Of a DNA stretch of 64,000 nucleotides, positions 52,166 through 61,884 are shown one piece after another; position 1 is the stretch's first letter, and every line of letters begins with the position of its first letter. Source of the stretch: Maridesulfovibrio frigidus DSM 17176. Lineage in GTDB: Bacteria > Desulfobacterota > Desulfovibrionia > Desulfovibrionales > Desulfovibrionaceae. The notes beneath the pieces are model-generated. The model saw nothing but the letters and a program-made list of their open reading frames with translations. It had not been told where the DNA came from and ran no database searches. The stretch is taken from positions 124,001 to 188,000 of the forward strand of contig NZ_JONL01000001.1 of the NCBI RefSeq assembly GCF_000711735.1. Direction: 5' to 3'. Position numbers and translations under genes: made by a program.

Positions 52166-53728
52166 CTACGAATTTTGATGCTCATCCTTTAACAAATCAT
52201 TAACGGTTTTCACTGGTGAAAAAGTGCTGAGAGGAACCTCAACAAAGACAGTGATCCAATCCGCCATTGACCCATTCCAAAGCCCTGGCAGCTCTAAAGC
52301 TTTAAGATCTCGCCCTTGTTTGGACTTATACGAAATGAATCCAGTTTCAGGGTCAGTATATTTCATCAGATCAAATTGCTCTCCGCGATAATTGCGCAGC
52401 CCGCAAACAATATCAACTGGGTTGAAATGTGTTGAAGATTTTAATATTTCAACCTGATCAGGATCATTCATATCAACCTGACTTTTTTCAACTATCTGAG
52501 GAGAAACAGAACCGTCGGTTCCAACAATCCAAAATGGACCTCCGCCCGGCTCGCCCTGATTTTTAACCATTCCGCAAACCCTGATAGGCTTATCTAACCT
52601 TGAAATCAAGTAATCAGCTTTGCCGTAAAGCGGCATTGAGCCAAAATTATCAGGCAATGTCATATACAATTTTGAAACTGCAAAAAGGGCCGTAACCGCC
52701 ACTTCCAACTCTGTTAAACCCGGATTACTCAATCTGTTAATGCAATCGAAAGTTTGACTTTGAAGTTGTACTAAAAGACCACCAATGAACTTTTTATACT
52801 CAATAGTATCGGCTCTAAAATTATCTGGGACCACATTATCTATGTTTTTCAGATAAACCAGATCAGCATTCAGCTCATTCAAATTTACAAGCAAAGCGCC
52901 GTGACCTGCAGGTCTAAAAAGGACTTTATTGTCATCGGTCCTGAAGATTTCATTATTTAAATCAACCGCAATGGTATCTGTCTTACGACATTGCTCAGAA
53001 TAGGTGATATCAAAATTAAATTTTGGTAATTTACTTAAAATTTCCGCAATATGTTTTTCAGTAGCTTCTTTACGAGTCGGAGAAATCGTGAAGTGGATAC
53101 GAATCTTTCCATCCTTATCTTTCACATACTCAATTGCCTCAGCTATATGTTCTGCATAAGGAGTGCGAGAACCATCTTCAGCATCATGAAAAGGAATCAT
53201 CCCTTTTGAAAAATATGAAAAATTGAGTCCTTTTTCCGTGAGCAAATATTCCAAAATAGTGCGATGATCCCCCTGATTAAGCAATTCATCAAGGCTCATG
53301 TTATCGCGCTTAAGTGCATCTTTTAAGTCGTCATAAAATGCAAAACTAGAGAGTGAACGGATAAAGGTCCGGCCCATTTCAAGGTGAGATTCATCACAAT
53401 CAGTGGCCGAATCAAAATTTTTATGTCCTGTTTTTAAGAATTCAAGCAGAAATTTAAACATACGAGTAGCTGCGCCGGAAGAAGGAACAAACTTGGTGAA
53501 ACGACCTTCGCTCGCGGCTATTTCATAGCTCCCTAGCAATTGAGCCTTCAATTCATCAGATAAAGTAAGAATACCGTCGCTTGGCTTACAAGCCCTCTTT
53601 AAAACAGTAGGCTGAAACCCCTTTTTAAGGCGCATAAACTGATCAGCCAATACACGGGCAGGAACACTACTACCTATTATATCCTGTAACTTTTTTTCTG
53701 TTTCACGGAATTCTTTTTCAGTCGACAT
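52166..53728 (-). CDS. DUF4301 family protein
   Basis: 520 residues, cytoplasmic, with AAGGAGG nine bases before the ATG. It matches DUF4301 throughout: FTKFVPSSGAATRMFKFLLEF (about 76-96), GLNFSYFSKGMIPFHDAEDG (about 165-185), RIHFTISPTRK, and LFRPAGHGALLVNLN (about 270-285). The C-terminal half has PIRVCGMVKNQGEPGGGPFW and FNPVDIVCGLRNYRGE. The Ser/Gly/Ala-rich nucleotide-like loop and the GEPGGGPFW block recall sugar-nucleotidyltransferase folds, but the function is unknown. It stands alone with its own terminator. Confidence 0.88.
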   Translation of the reverse strand: MSTEKEFRETEKKLQDIIGSSVPARVLADQFMRLKKGFQPTVLKRACKPSDGILTLSDELKAQLLGSYEIAASEGRFTKFVPSSGAATRMFKFLLEFLKTGHKNFDSATDCDESHLEMGRTFIRSLSSFAFYDDLKDALKRDNMSLDELLNQGDHRTILEYLLTEKGLNFSYFSKGMIPFHDAEDGSRTPYAEHIAEAIEYVKDKDGKIRIHFTISPTRKEATEKHIAEILSKLPKFNFDITYSEQCRKTDTIAVDLNNEIFRTDDNKVLFRPAGHGALLVNLNELNADLVYLKNIDNVVPDNFRADTIEYKKFIGGLLVQLQSQTFDCINRLSNPGLTELEVAVTALFAVSKLYMTLPDNFGSMPLYGKADYLISRLDKPIRVCGMVKNQGEPGGGPFWIVGTDGSVSPQIVEKSQVDMNDPDQVEILKSSTHFNPVDIVCGLRNYRGEQFDLMKYTDPETGFISYKSKQGRDLKALELPGLWNGSMADWITVFVEVPLSTFSPVKTVNDLLKDEHQNS

Positions 53729-53866
53729 ACCTAACAGCCTCCTTGTGAGTTACTACTATAAACCATTGTATACCGCTTGCTTAAAATAAATAGGCAAAAT
53801 CAATGATTCAAACAATAGCTTGATTATCATCACATAACATAATTTTCTATACGGAGTTAGTTAAAA

Positions 53867-54030
53867 ATGATTAAGACACGAAAAAAGAATAAAAAAAATC
53901 TGTTAATTTTAACGATGCAATTAGGCACGTCAAAAAATACAACTGTTTTTCCGGACATTCTGCCGAAAATAAAGTTATTGCTGACGCTATAAAAAAAGGG
54001 AGGGGATACTTAGGAAGAGACTACGCCTAA
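53867..54030 (+). pseudogene. Small ORF broken or slipping at an A8 run
   Basis: An ATG at 53867 has GGAG ten bases ahead. The frame reads MIKTRKKNKK, then passes an eight-A run (53891-53898) and ends at 53992 in unlikely sequence. One extra A, or two fewer, shifts to a frame that reads coherently to a stop at 54028-54030, with segments FNDAIRHVKKY, SGHSAENKVIADAIKKGR and GYLGRDYA. The joined product would be about 54 residues, basic and probably helical. It is either a frameshifted pseudogene, a sequencing error in the homopolymer, or a gene read by slippage. It fills most of the 53729-54044 gap. I recognise no family. Confidence 0.5.
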
Positions 54031-54044
54031 AACCTAGTATCGAT

Positions 54045-56405
54045 TTAAGAGTCTCTCATTACCTCATAAATAACATTTTCAAGCATTGCCAATTCCAAAG
54101 GTTTCTCGAGGTAACCGTCCATACCTGCTTTCAATATTTTTTCACGATCTCCCAACATAGCAAATGCTGTCATAGCGACAATTGGAATACCTTTATTTTC
54201 CGCTCCGGTATCGCCGTTACGAATTGCTTTAGTTGCTTCTATGCCATTCATTACAGGCATCTGCACGTCCATTAGCACTAAGTCAAACTTACTATGGCGC
54301 AATGCCTCTAAGGCTTTGTGTCCATTCTCAACGGCAGTTACCTTAGCTCCATTTTTACTCAAAAGTGTGGCCGCCACAAGACTATTAATAAGCTCATCTT
54401 CCACCACAAGAATGTGCAGTTTTTCAAAACTTGGAATCCCGCCCATATCCTCAACAGGACTCAGACCAAGGGTTAAGACCTCCTCCTTAAAAAGATCAAA
54501 TACTATAGTAAAATATACTGTTGTACCTACGCCGACTTCACTATCCATAAACATACTTCCACCCATAAGACTCACTAGGTTCTTACAAATGGACAATCCC
54601 AAACCCGCACCCTCATGCGTTCTGGCGAATCCCGAACTAACTTGAGTAAAAGGTTTAAATAGAGTTTCCATTTTATCATCTGGAATGCCATGCCCATTAT
54701 CGGAAACTGAGAATAACACTCTAAACTTGTCTGGCGAGGGAGATGGCAGCGGGTATGCATCCACGGTGATATTGCCATCTTCGGTGAACTTAAAAGCGTT
54801 ACCCACCAAGTTGTTTAAAACCTGTTGAAGCCTAATCGAGTCCCCGAGTATCGGGGTGGGTATGAGCGGGTCAAGCTGAGTAATTAGATCAACTCCAGTC
54901 TGTCTGGAAAGGGGTAAGAATAGTTCTTCCAATTGAATTAAAATTTCGTCTAGATCCAGCGTGACATTAGATATTGGCATTCGCCCTGCTTCCACGCGGG
55001 ATATGTCCAAAATATCCGTAAGTAAGCGAGTTAACCGATGAGTGGAATTGATGGCATTACTTACATACTCGGTCTGTTCTTCATCCAAGTAAGTCATCTC
55101 CATAAGTTGGAGCATACCGAGTACTCCATTTAATGGAGTTCGTATCTCATGGCTCATGTTTGCAAGGAATTCGGATTTGGCCTGATTGGCTGATTCAGCA
55201 AATTCTTTTGCCTGAAGAAGTTCCCCCTCCAAATCCTTACGAATCGTAAGGTCAAAAGCCATACTTAAAACAGTTCTACGCTCATCTGAGAGTGACCCAA
55301 GCGGTACTGAGAAAAAATACCAAACCTTTCTAGTGCCGTTGCTACAATTAACAACAAATTCGCCTTCGTCTCTACGTTCATCCGTTATGTATAGAGTATC
55401 AATGTACGCTTTGATTTCTTTAGTTCTTGAACCGTACGCCTTTTGTGTCCAATCATAAACGGTTGGAATATCATCAAGAGAATAACCCGAAAGCTCTGTC
55501 CAAGCCCGACTGAGAGAGAGAACGTGACCGTCATCTGCATGAATCATAATTGGGAACGGAGCTTGCTCAATGGCCCGCCTAAAACGCGATTCACTATTTT
55601 TCAAAGCATCTTCACCCTGAATCTTTTCCGTTACATCATGAAATACACCCAGAATTAGCTCCTGATCGTGTATATCGAAACAACTGGTTCGCACCGATGC
55701 GATTCGAATCTGATCACCCTTAGCCAATAAAGGGATATTTTCTAGGAGGCCCGGCGTCGCTACGGATTTACGAAAATACTCGTCCCCGCTTTTGGTCGTG
55801 GATGTTTTAGGTGGGTGCAGAATATGCTGAGGCATACCAATTAGCTGTTCCCTACTTTTACCAAAAAAGTTTTCTGCAGCCGCATTACACTCCACTAATA
55901 TGCCCGTATTTCGATCAGCGACCAAGACGGGATCACTCACGGAGGAGAACAAAGCCCGCTGACGTTCTTCACTTTGGCGGAGCAATTCATTGGCTTTTAC
56001 CAGCTCTTCCGTACGCTTTGCTACCTGCTGCTCGAGCGTGTCGGTCTTCGATTTAATTCTTGCTCTTTCTTTATGTTCTTCTGGAATCCAATAGAATAAT
56101 ATTATTCTTACGATCAAAAGACCGGCAATTACATTTATAATCTTTGGTATGAAAACAAACTCAGGCTCCATGAGCACTTCGCCGATGATCTTCGGTAACA
56201 TCCCAGAGAGAGAAGTATACCATGCTCCAAAATATAAACTCTCAAACAGAGTCCTAAATGCATCGATTGTAAGAACTATTAATAGTATATTTATTAACTT
56301 GCTGTGTTTCTTAGATTCTTTAATCCTGGAAACATAAAAAAATAAGACAAATGTCCAAATCGCAATCAAAATCCAGTACGTTGCTGAGGTGGCTATCTTG
56401 AGCAT
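54045..56405 (-). CDS. Hybrid sensor histidine kinase with two PAS domains and receiver
   Basis: 786 residues from the ATG at 56405, preceded by AGGAGTAAAG; a longer frame reaches 56456. About three membrane helices (residues 5-28, 40-60, 85-115) are followed by a coiled coil (about 120-150). PAS 1 (about 150-265, SSVSDPVLVADRNTGILVEC) and PAS 2 (about 270-395) come next. HisKA has FLANMSHEIRTPLNG (about 415-430), and HATPase has LNNLVGNAFKFTEDGN, FSVSDNGHGIP and GAGLGLSICKNL. The C-terminal receiver (about 665-783) has phospho-acceptor Asp in DLVLMDVQMPVMNG and a conserved Lys in GYLEKP. No output gene is adjacent. Confidence 0.93.
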   Translation of the reverse strand: MLKIATSATYWILIAIWTFVLFFYVSRIKESKKHSKLINILLIVLTIDAFRTLFESLYFGAWYTSLSGMLPKIIGEVLMEPEFVFIPKIINVIAGLLIVRIILFYWIPEEHKERARIKSKTDTLEQQVAKRTEELVKANELLRQSEERQRALFSSVSDPVLVADRNTGILVECNAAAENFFGKSREQLIGMPQHILHPPKTSTTKSGDEYFRKSVATPGLLENIPLLAKGDQIRIASVRTSCFDIHDQELILGVFHDVTEKIQGEDALKNSESRFRRAIEQAPFPIMIHADDGHVLSLSRAWTELSGYSLDDIPTVYDWTQKAYGSRTKEIKAYIDTLYITDERRDEGEFVVNCSNGTRKVWYFFSVPLGSLSDERRTVLSMAFDLTIRKDLEGELLQAKEFAESANQAKSEFLANMSHEIRTPLNGVLGMLQLMEMTYLDEEQTEYVSNAINSTHRLTRLLTDILDISRVEAGRMPISNVTLDLDEILIQLEELFLPLSRQTGVDLITQLDPLIPTPILGDSIRLQQVLNNLVGNAFKFTEDGNITVDAYPLPSPSPDKFRVLFSVSDNGHGIPDDKMETLFKPFTQVSSGFARTHEGAGLGLSICKNLVSLMGGSMFMDSEVGVGTTVYFTIVFDLFKEEVLTLGLSPVEDMGGIPSFEKLHILVVEDELINSLVAATLLSKNGAKVTAVENGHKALEALRHSKFDLVLMDVQMPVMNGIEATKAIRNGDTGAENKGIPIVAMTAFAMLGDREKILKAGMDGYLEKPLELAMLENVIYEVMRDS

Positions 56406-56583
56406 CTTTACTCCTATAATAGAGTTAGTACTATTAAGTAAACTATACACACCCAAAATGTCCAGATTATAGAGAACTTTTTAATAGGCAGGTGAAGGAT
56501 CCAGATAACGTGAGTAGGATTGGATGAACATATCATTTAGAATAATCCATTCATAACAATCTGCATCTCAACTCTAATCAAAC

Positions 56584-56630
56584 AAAAAGCCATCTATTAG
56601 CGTAAAACAAGTGCTAATAGATGGCTTTTT
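56584..56630. terminator. Orphan bidirectional terminator
   Basis: An 18-base-pair perfect stem (AAAAAGCCATCTATTAGC against GCTAATAGATGGCTTTTT). Each strand shows a T-run after the stem. No protein gene ends next to it: the kinase gene starts at 56405 going left, and the chemoreceptor has its own terminator at 56732-56766. It may mark the end of a small RNA. The rest of the 56457-56784 gap shows no gene. Confidence 0.85.
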
Positions 56631-56731
56631 ACTATCTTTCTCTTTCGAATAAAATCATCGCCGCCGAATATCTCGATTAATCACAATAAATTAGTGCGCA
56701 GTACCTGATGATGTGATCTTCTTAAAGACGT

Positions 56732-56766
56732 AAAAAAAGGGGACCGGATATCCGGCCCCCTTTTTT
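56732..56766 (-). terminator. Terminator of the chemoreceptor gene
   Basis: Stem GGGG(A)CCGGA around the self-complementary centre, paired with TCCGGCCCCC. It is flanked by AAAAAA and TTTTTT so it works on both strands, and begins 19 bases after the stop at 56785. Confidence 0.95.
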
Positions 56767-56784
56767 ATGACTGATAATATGAAT

Positions 56785-59040
56785 TTAGCTCTTCATCTGA
56801 GTTATGAGATTTTGCAGAATTTGAGACTGTCTGGACATCTCTTCAACGGCTTGAGCAGACTCTCCCATCGCCACTTTGGTCTCAGAAGAGATCTCAGCTA
56901 TCTGAGTCAAAGCTCTGTTTATTTCTTCACTTGCCGCAGACTGTTCTTCAGAGGCGGTCGCGATGCTGTGTACCTGCGTCGATGTTTCGTCAACAAAGTT
57001 TACAATTGCATCCAACGCTTCTCCTGACTCTGCAGACAGTTTCGCTGTTTCATCTATTTTTTCCACGGCGTTTTCGACATGGTCTATATTAGTACGTGTT
57101 CCTTTCTGGATATCGCTGATTGCATTTCCAACTTCCTGTGTGGCTGTCATTGTCTTTTCGGCAAGCTTGCGAACTTCATCCGCAACAACCGCAAAACCTC
57201 TTCCAGCCTCGCCAGCTCTAGCGGCTTCAATTGCTGCATTGAGAGCGAGAAGATTTGTTTGATCAGCAATATCGGAGATAACTTCCATTACCTGACCGAT
57301 TCCCTGTGCATCCTTCCCAAGAGTTGCTACATCTTCTTTAAGCTGTAGAGCGAGGCCCTGAAGGTCTTCCATGCTGGTGAGAACATGAGCCACGACCTTT
57401 GAACCAGCCTGAGCTTTGTCTTTAGTAAGATTGGCTGTTTCAGCCGAGTTGGAAGCATTTTCAGCTACTTCAAGAACCGTTGCATTCATTTCTTCCATTG
57501 CAGTGGCGGTTTCGCTGATCTGGGAATACTGAACTTCAGTGCTTCGGCTTGATTCGTCAATTTGCGCTGCAAGTTGTTCTGAGGCAGAAGTCACAATACT
57601 AACAACTTCCTCGAGCTCACCTGCCGCCTGAAGCTTACCATCTCGCTCAGCTCTGGATGCTTGTTCCTTTGCCTCATTGGCTTCAGCAACAGCAACATTT
57701 GCTCTTTCAGCTTCTTGTTCCGCTGATTTACTTTTCTCTTCTGCTTCAACAATTTTTATCTTGAGATTCTCAACCATTTTCTTAAGAGCTTCAGCCAGCA
57801 CTCCGACTTCATCAGCCTGCTTAATGTCTAACGTCTGATCAAAGTCACCACCGGCGACGCTTTCCGCATAAGCAACTGATTTTTTAATAGGGGCTACAAG
57901 GCCTCCAGCAAGGAACCAAAGAACAAGACATGCAAGCAATACGATTCCACCACCAGTAAGAAGTGCGGTGGTATAACTTTCTGAAGCACTTGCCATCATA
58001 ACCTTATTTAGCGAAATAGCACCTGCATAAACTACGTCGCGGTCAACTTCAATCAAGACCGCCCATGGTGTACCTGTTCTTGCAAGAGCAATAGGAGCCA
58101 TTACTTGAACAAGCCCGCCTGACGTACCTAGGTCGACAAATGTTTCGCCTTTTTTAGCATTGGACTTAATTTTATCGGCATGAAGGGAATCAGTTTGATC
58201 AATCGGCTTTCCCACATTTCCGGGATTGGAGCTATCTGCTACAATTATGCCGAGATTACTTACCACTTTGACAGTTGCTTTACCGTTGTAAACATCTTTA
58301 GCTACATTTTCGCAAAGTTTTTGAACAAAATTGAGTCGTAGGTCTGTTCCTGCAACCCCATAAAATTTTCCATCTATCTTGAGAGGGACGGACATTGTGG
58401 TAAGCCATTCTTGCTTTCCCTGAATTATATAAGGGAAAGGGTCGAGAATGTTTTCACGTCCGGTTTCTCTTGGTGACTGATACCATCCGCCTTTCCTTAT
58501 TCCGTTGGGATGTTTGGCGTTTGAATCGAATTCAACAAGTGCTTGGCGGGCTATTTTGCCGCTTTCATCTCTATTCCAGTAAGGTACAAAGCGCCCTGTA
58601 TCATCATGGCTAGTGCCTTTAACGCCTGCGTATAACGCATCGTTGTTATCTAAGCCATTAGGCTCCCATGCACTGTATGCTCCGAGAAATTCATCATTAT
58701 CTTTAAGTACAGTCAGGAGGATGTCACTAAAAACAGTTCTTAAATCAATGCTACTTGTGACCTGCGGGTTTGAACGTAAGGTCTTAAATGCACTGGCAAT
58801 AGCGCGGGCAGTGTCAAGGTTAACTTCAAGCTTTGATTGAATCACTCCAGCTTCGGATTTAGCGATTCCAAGTAAGTTTGACTTGGTTGCATGTTCAATA
58901 AGTGTATCAACTTCAGCGGTAACAAAAGCTTGGGTTTTATTCTGATCCACAATTTGAAGACTTATCAAAGCTGCAACGGACACAACAAGGCAACATGCAG
59001 CCATGATTATAATTTTAGTTTTTATCGATTTGAAATTCAT
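56785..59040 (-). CDS. Methyl-accepting chemotaxis protein with double-Cache sensor
   Basis: 751 residues. Helix 1 is at about 8-30. The periplasmic sensor (about 35-350) is dCache-like, with [38 protein letters not shown] and [14 protein letters not shown]. Helix 2 is at about 362-385, HAMP at about 386-440 and the signalling domain at about 470-751. The hairpin tip is [20 protein letters not shown] then [21 protein letters not shown]. The C-terminus ends without a CheR-binding pentapeptide. dCache sensors bind amino or organic acids; the ligand is unknown. GGTGGTGCC precedes the ATG. A sigma-28-type promoter lies upstream. Confidence 0.93.
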   Translation of the reverse strand: MNFKSIKTKIIIMAACCLVVSVAALISLQIVDQNKTQAFVTAEVDTLIEHATKSNLLGIAKSEAGVIQSKLEVNLDTARAIASAFKTLRSNPQVTSSIDLRTVFSDILLTVLKDNDEFLGAYSAWEPNGLDNNDALYAGVKGTSHDDTGRFVPYWNRDESGKIARQALVEFDSNAKHPNGIRKGGWYQSPRETGRENILDPFPYIIQGKQEWLTTMSVPLKIDGKFYGVAGTDLRLNFVQKLCENVAKDVYNGKATVKVVSNLGIIVADSSNPGNVGKPIDQTDSLHADKIKSNAKKGETFVDLGTSGGLVQVMAPIALARTGTPWAVLIEVDRDVVYAGAISLNKVMMASASESYTTALLTGGGIVLLACLVLWFLAGGLVAPIKKSVAYAESVAGGDFDQTLDIKQADEVGVLAEALKKMVENLKIKIVEAEEKSKSAEQEAERANVAVAEANEAKEQASRAERDGKLQAAGELEEVVSIVTSASEQLAAQIDESSRSTEVQYSQISETATAMEEMNATVLEVAENASNSAETANLTKDKAQAGSKVVAHVLTSMEDLQGLALQLKEDVATLGKDAQGIGQVMEVISDIADQTNLLALNAAIEAARAGEAGRGFAVVADEVRKLAEKTMTATQEVGNAISDIQKGTRTNIDHVENAVEKIDETAKLSAESGEALDAIVNFVDETSTQVHSIATASEEQSAASEEINRALTQIAEISSETKVAMGESAQAVEEMSRQSQILQNLITQMKS

Positions 59041-59291
59041 GGCACCACCTTTGTACTGCTTAAAAAATGTTAATTAATATATTTAATCCACGGATATAGG
59101 GACATTATGTTATTATTAAGTGATAAGAAAGGATTATTTTATATTCCTAAAACCGATAAAATGATGCTCTTTATTTTGTGAAAATCAGCAGACGATCGCA
59201 GCAATATAATCACTCTAATCGAATAATTATTACAATCATATTGTTACAATTTAGACTTTTAAAAACCACGCAAAGCGTCACATAAATATAT

Positions 59292-59318
59292 TTATCGGTA
59301 CTTCTGCAATATACTTTA
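59292..59318 (-). promoter_or_regulatory. Sigma-28 (FliA) promoter for the chemoreceptor
   Basis: On the minus strand, TAAA, exactly 15 bases, then ACCGATAA, against the flagellar consensus TAAA-N15-GCCGATAA (one mismatch). It leaves a leader of about 240 bases before the ATG at 59040. The rest of the 59041-59386 gap is AT-rich and shows no gene. Confidence 0.65.
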
Positions 59319-59386
59319 ATGGAGAACGGTAATTATCTGTCATACACATCATGCGCGTCTTATCCCATCCTTGGACTATGACTCGC

Positions 59387-60628
59387 CTAGAGAGCGAAAC
59401 TCTTGTTTTCAGTCACTGCATTCTGATAAACTCTTTCTACTTTAGCGAATATTTTTTCCCATGTGTACGGTTCGGTAATGAAATGGATATATTCCATATC
59501 TGGCTCCGATCCTTGCTGCACTTCCTTGATTACCTGAACGATAAGTGACGACAGCATATCTTCTAGCACCACTTCGTCTTCAGAATAAGGCTGGTCTATG
59601 GTCATAAGCTCAGGTAGCTCGACCATGCGGACCATGGTCCGGTGGCGATGGTGAAATAGCTGTTTGCAACCCGGCAGGTCCGTGGTGATAATTCTGCATC
59701 CGCAAGCCATTGCTTCCAATAAGACTAAAGGTAGCCCTTCGAAAAATGAAGGCATCACAAAGAGATGGGACTCGCGCATCAAAGCTCCAAGTTTTTCATG
59801 AGAGAGTATCCCATGCACCGTGACTTTGTCGCCCAAGGATTCTGCTAGTTCCAAACAACTCTGCATTTCCGACCCGCTACCTCCTCCTACCAGATGGAGA
59901 TGGAAGCGCTCATTGCTAATTTTACCAAGACTCTTAAGGAGCCACGGAACGCCCTTGCTGACGTTTATTTTGCCTGCATACAGAATCTGAACTGTCTGTG
60001 GAGATGTTTGTTTCTTTTCAAAATAAAAATTGTTCTGATTGAATCCGCCGCTAATTATGTCAACCTTGCTGGCATTAAGTCCAAGTAGTTTTTGTATCTC
60101 TACCTTTTGATCCTGAAATAGCGCAATAACCCTGTCTATTTTTGACAGCGAATCTATGAGTGATTTTCCTAGTTCTGGACACAGCTGGTGTTGCCGGAGG
60201 CAAGTGCCGTGACAAGTTGTGACCATTGGAATGTCAGGTGCTGCTTCCCGCGTGACAGCTGATGCCATCCACAAATGGTTAGTATGAATAATATCGGGAG
60301 AAAATTGTTCTACGACGTGTCTTATTTCCCGACGGAATGCAGCTTTATATAACTCGATCTGTTCTGGCGTCAGGTGGGAACATACGGTGCTGGAATAGGG
60401 CATTACGTCACTCATACCGACAATGGGAAATGCTAAATCCTGACCGAATCGGATGAAGCGACAATGCTCAGGACTGAGAACATGGGCGGGTAAGGAATAA
60501 TTACTGGCTGTTCCGGCAACAAGAAAGTTTTCATGTCCTTGCTTTTTGCTTTGATCAATCATTTCAAGAACATATTTACCACTACCCGTAAAGTCCGGGG
60601 TCTGGCTGATGATGTGTAGAACCTTCAT
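59387..60628 (-). CDS. Glycosyltransferase family 4
   Basis: 413 residues, GT-B fold. The N-terminal acceptor domain (about 1-190) opens with MKVLHIISQTPDFTGSGKYV and has DIIHTNHLWMASAV. The C-terminal donor domain (about 205-390) has VQILYAGKINVSKGVPWLLK and the E-x7-E nucleotide-sugar motif in PSFFEGLPLVLLEAMACGCRI. It transfers an activated sugar to an unknown acceptor, perhaps surface glycan. GAGGAAGCA precedes the ATG. It stands alone; no polysaccharide cluster adjoins. The 289 bases upstream show no clear feature. Confidence 0.9.
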   Translation of the reverse strand: MKVLHIISQTPDFTGSGKYVLEMIDQSKKQGHENFLVAGTASNYSLPAHVLSPEHCRFIRFGQDLAFPIVGMSDVMPYSSTVCSHLTPEQIELYKAAFRREIRHVVEQFSPDIIHTNHLWMASAVTREAAPDIPMVTTCHGTCLRQHQLCPELGKSLIDSLSKIDRVIALFQDQKVEIQKLLGLNASKVDIISGGFNQNNFYFEKKQTSPQTVQILYAGKINVSKGVPWLLKSLGKISNERFHLHLVGGGSGSEMQSCLELAESLGDKVTVHGILSHEKLGALMRESHLFVMPSFFEGLPLVLLEAMACGCRIITTDLPGCKQLFHHRHRTMVRMVELPELMTIDQPYSEDEVVLEDMLSSLIVQVIKEVQQGSEPDMEYIHFITEPYTWEKIFAKVERVYQNAVTENKSFAL

Positions 60629-60917
60629 TGCTTCCTCGATTACCGTTTCAAGTCAAACCACCTAATCCTCTGGCACGAGACGTTGCATGTAGAACTTCAT
60701 TGTGTCAATTACCATATATTAGCAGTAGATTTTCCTGATATATTCAATCAGTAAGATTAATAATACGGCGAGTAGGATAAGCAGACTTCCATAGGTCGTC
60801 GCCAGACCTACGTCTGTACTCGAAAGTGGCATTTAACATAGCAATAGAATTAGCTTTGTTGGAAGCATTATATAAAAAGGGTGAACGCCCTGATGTGTGG
60901 AGGTGGAAGGGGAAATT

Positions 60918-61724
60918 TTAAAGAGTGATGGAAATTGCAGCAATATCGTCGTGAGTTTTAAAGCGCGGATATATTCGGCACGCAATATCAGTTTCTTCAA
61001 TCTGCCTGATGTAGTCCCGGACACGTGAAAGTCCGCCCTCTAGAAAAAGCTCGGCTAATAAATGAAAATCTTCCCCGCTTTCAGGGTCACTCTTAGGTAG
61101 AAATAATCCATCAGTGAAAATGAGAATGTTGCTTATATTCTTTATTTGTTTCTTACCGTAACTAAGAAAAGAAAGAGCATCTTTCTCCCCGCTCAGCACC
61201 CCGTATGCAACATTCATTTGTGACCTGACTTTGAAAATCTGATCTTTCATAGCCGTTGCAATTGGATGGTGTGTTGTATCTGCAATAGCTTTCCATTGCT
61301 TAAGCGTTTCAATGTCTTGCTCAGATTTGTCACAAACTATTTCGTGTGTGCCATCATCATATATTACGAGAACAAGACTATCTCCGATTTGCACCCATTC
61401 AAGAGTGTCTCCTTCAAGCCTGACTACGGCTGCACTGGCGCACCATAAATGACCCTTTTCATCAACATTGACGCCACGCTCAAGCATCGCTTCACAGATG
61501 GCAAAATTAGCTTCTTCAGCAAGTGTCAGAAGTGAATCGTCATTTTTTTGGAAGATTTCACCGGCGATATTTGAAGCAAGAAAACCACCAGTCAGCCCCT
61601 TTTCATATGTTACGGGTGTAAGACTAGTAGCGCCATCAAGCACACCAAAAATACTTCCATTTATAAAATGAAAGTCTTCATTTATGACTCCGGTGCCTTT
61701 CTCATATATGGACTCAATCTGCAT
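60918..61724 (-). CDS. PP2C-like serine/threonine phosphatase family protein
   Basis: About 268 residues from the ATG at 61724; the open frame extends to a TTG without a ribosome site. The PP2C fold is suggested by INEDFHFINGSIFGVLDGAT (about 15-34, metal Asp in VLDGAT), ASAAVVRLEGDTLEWVQIGDSLVLV (Gly-Asp-Ser motif near 112), ILIFTDGLFLP and HDDIAAISI at the end (metal Asp pair). Most PP2C metal residues are therefore present. It would remove phosphate from Ser/Thr or sense stress; no kinase gene is nearby. It is separated from the radical SAM gene by 160 bases. Confidence 0.78.
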   Translation of the reverse strand: MQIESIYEKGTGVINEDFHFINGSIFGVLDGATSLTPVTYEKGLTGGFLASNIAGEIFQKNDDSLLTLAEEANFAICEAMLERGVNVDEKGHLWCASAAVVRLEGDTLEWVQIGDSLVLVIYDDGTHEIVCDKSEQDIETLKQWKAIADTTHHPIATAMKDQIFKVRSQMNVAYGVLSGEKDALSFLSYGKKQIKNISNILIFTDGLFLPKSDPESGEDFHLLAELFLEGGLSRVRDYIRQIEETDIACRIYPRFKTHDDIAAISITL

Positions 61725-61884
61725 AATTTTCTCTTTTGATATAATTTTCAAAAAGATAAAATCATTAGAGATAGTAGTCCAATTGTTAATATCTATATAA
61801 AAACTACGGACATATCTGAATGTTTGATATCGATTGGAGTACTTGGTGGTACGTGCAGGGGCAGTGATATAAAGGATGCTGGCT

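Noticed and set aside
60671-60687. Sigma-54-like TGGCAC...TTGCA on the plus strand
   Set aside because: The GG and GC doublets are 11 rather than 10 bases apart and no rightward gene follows.
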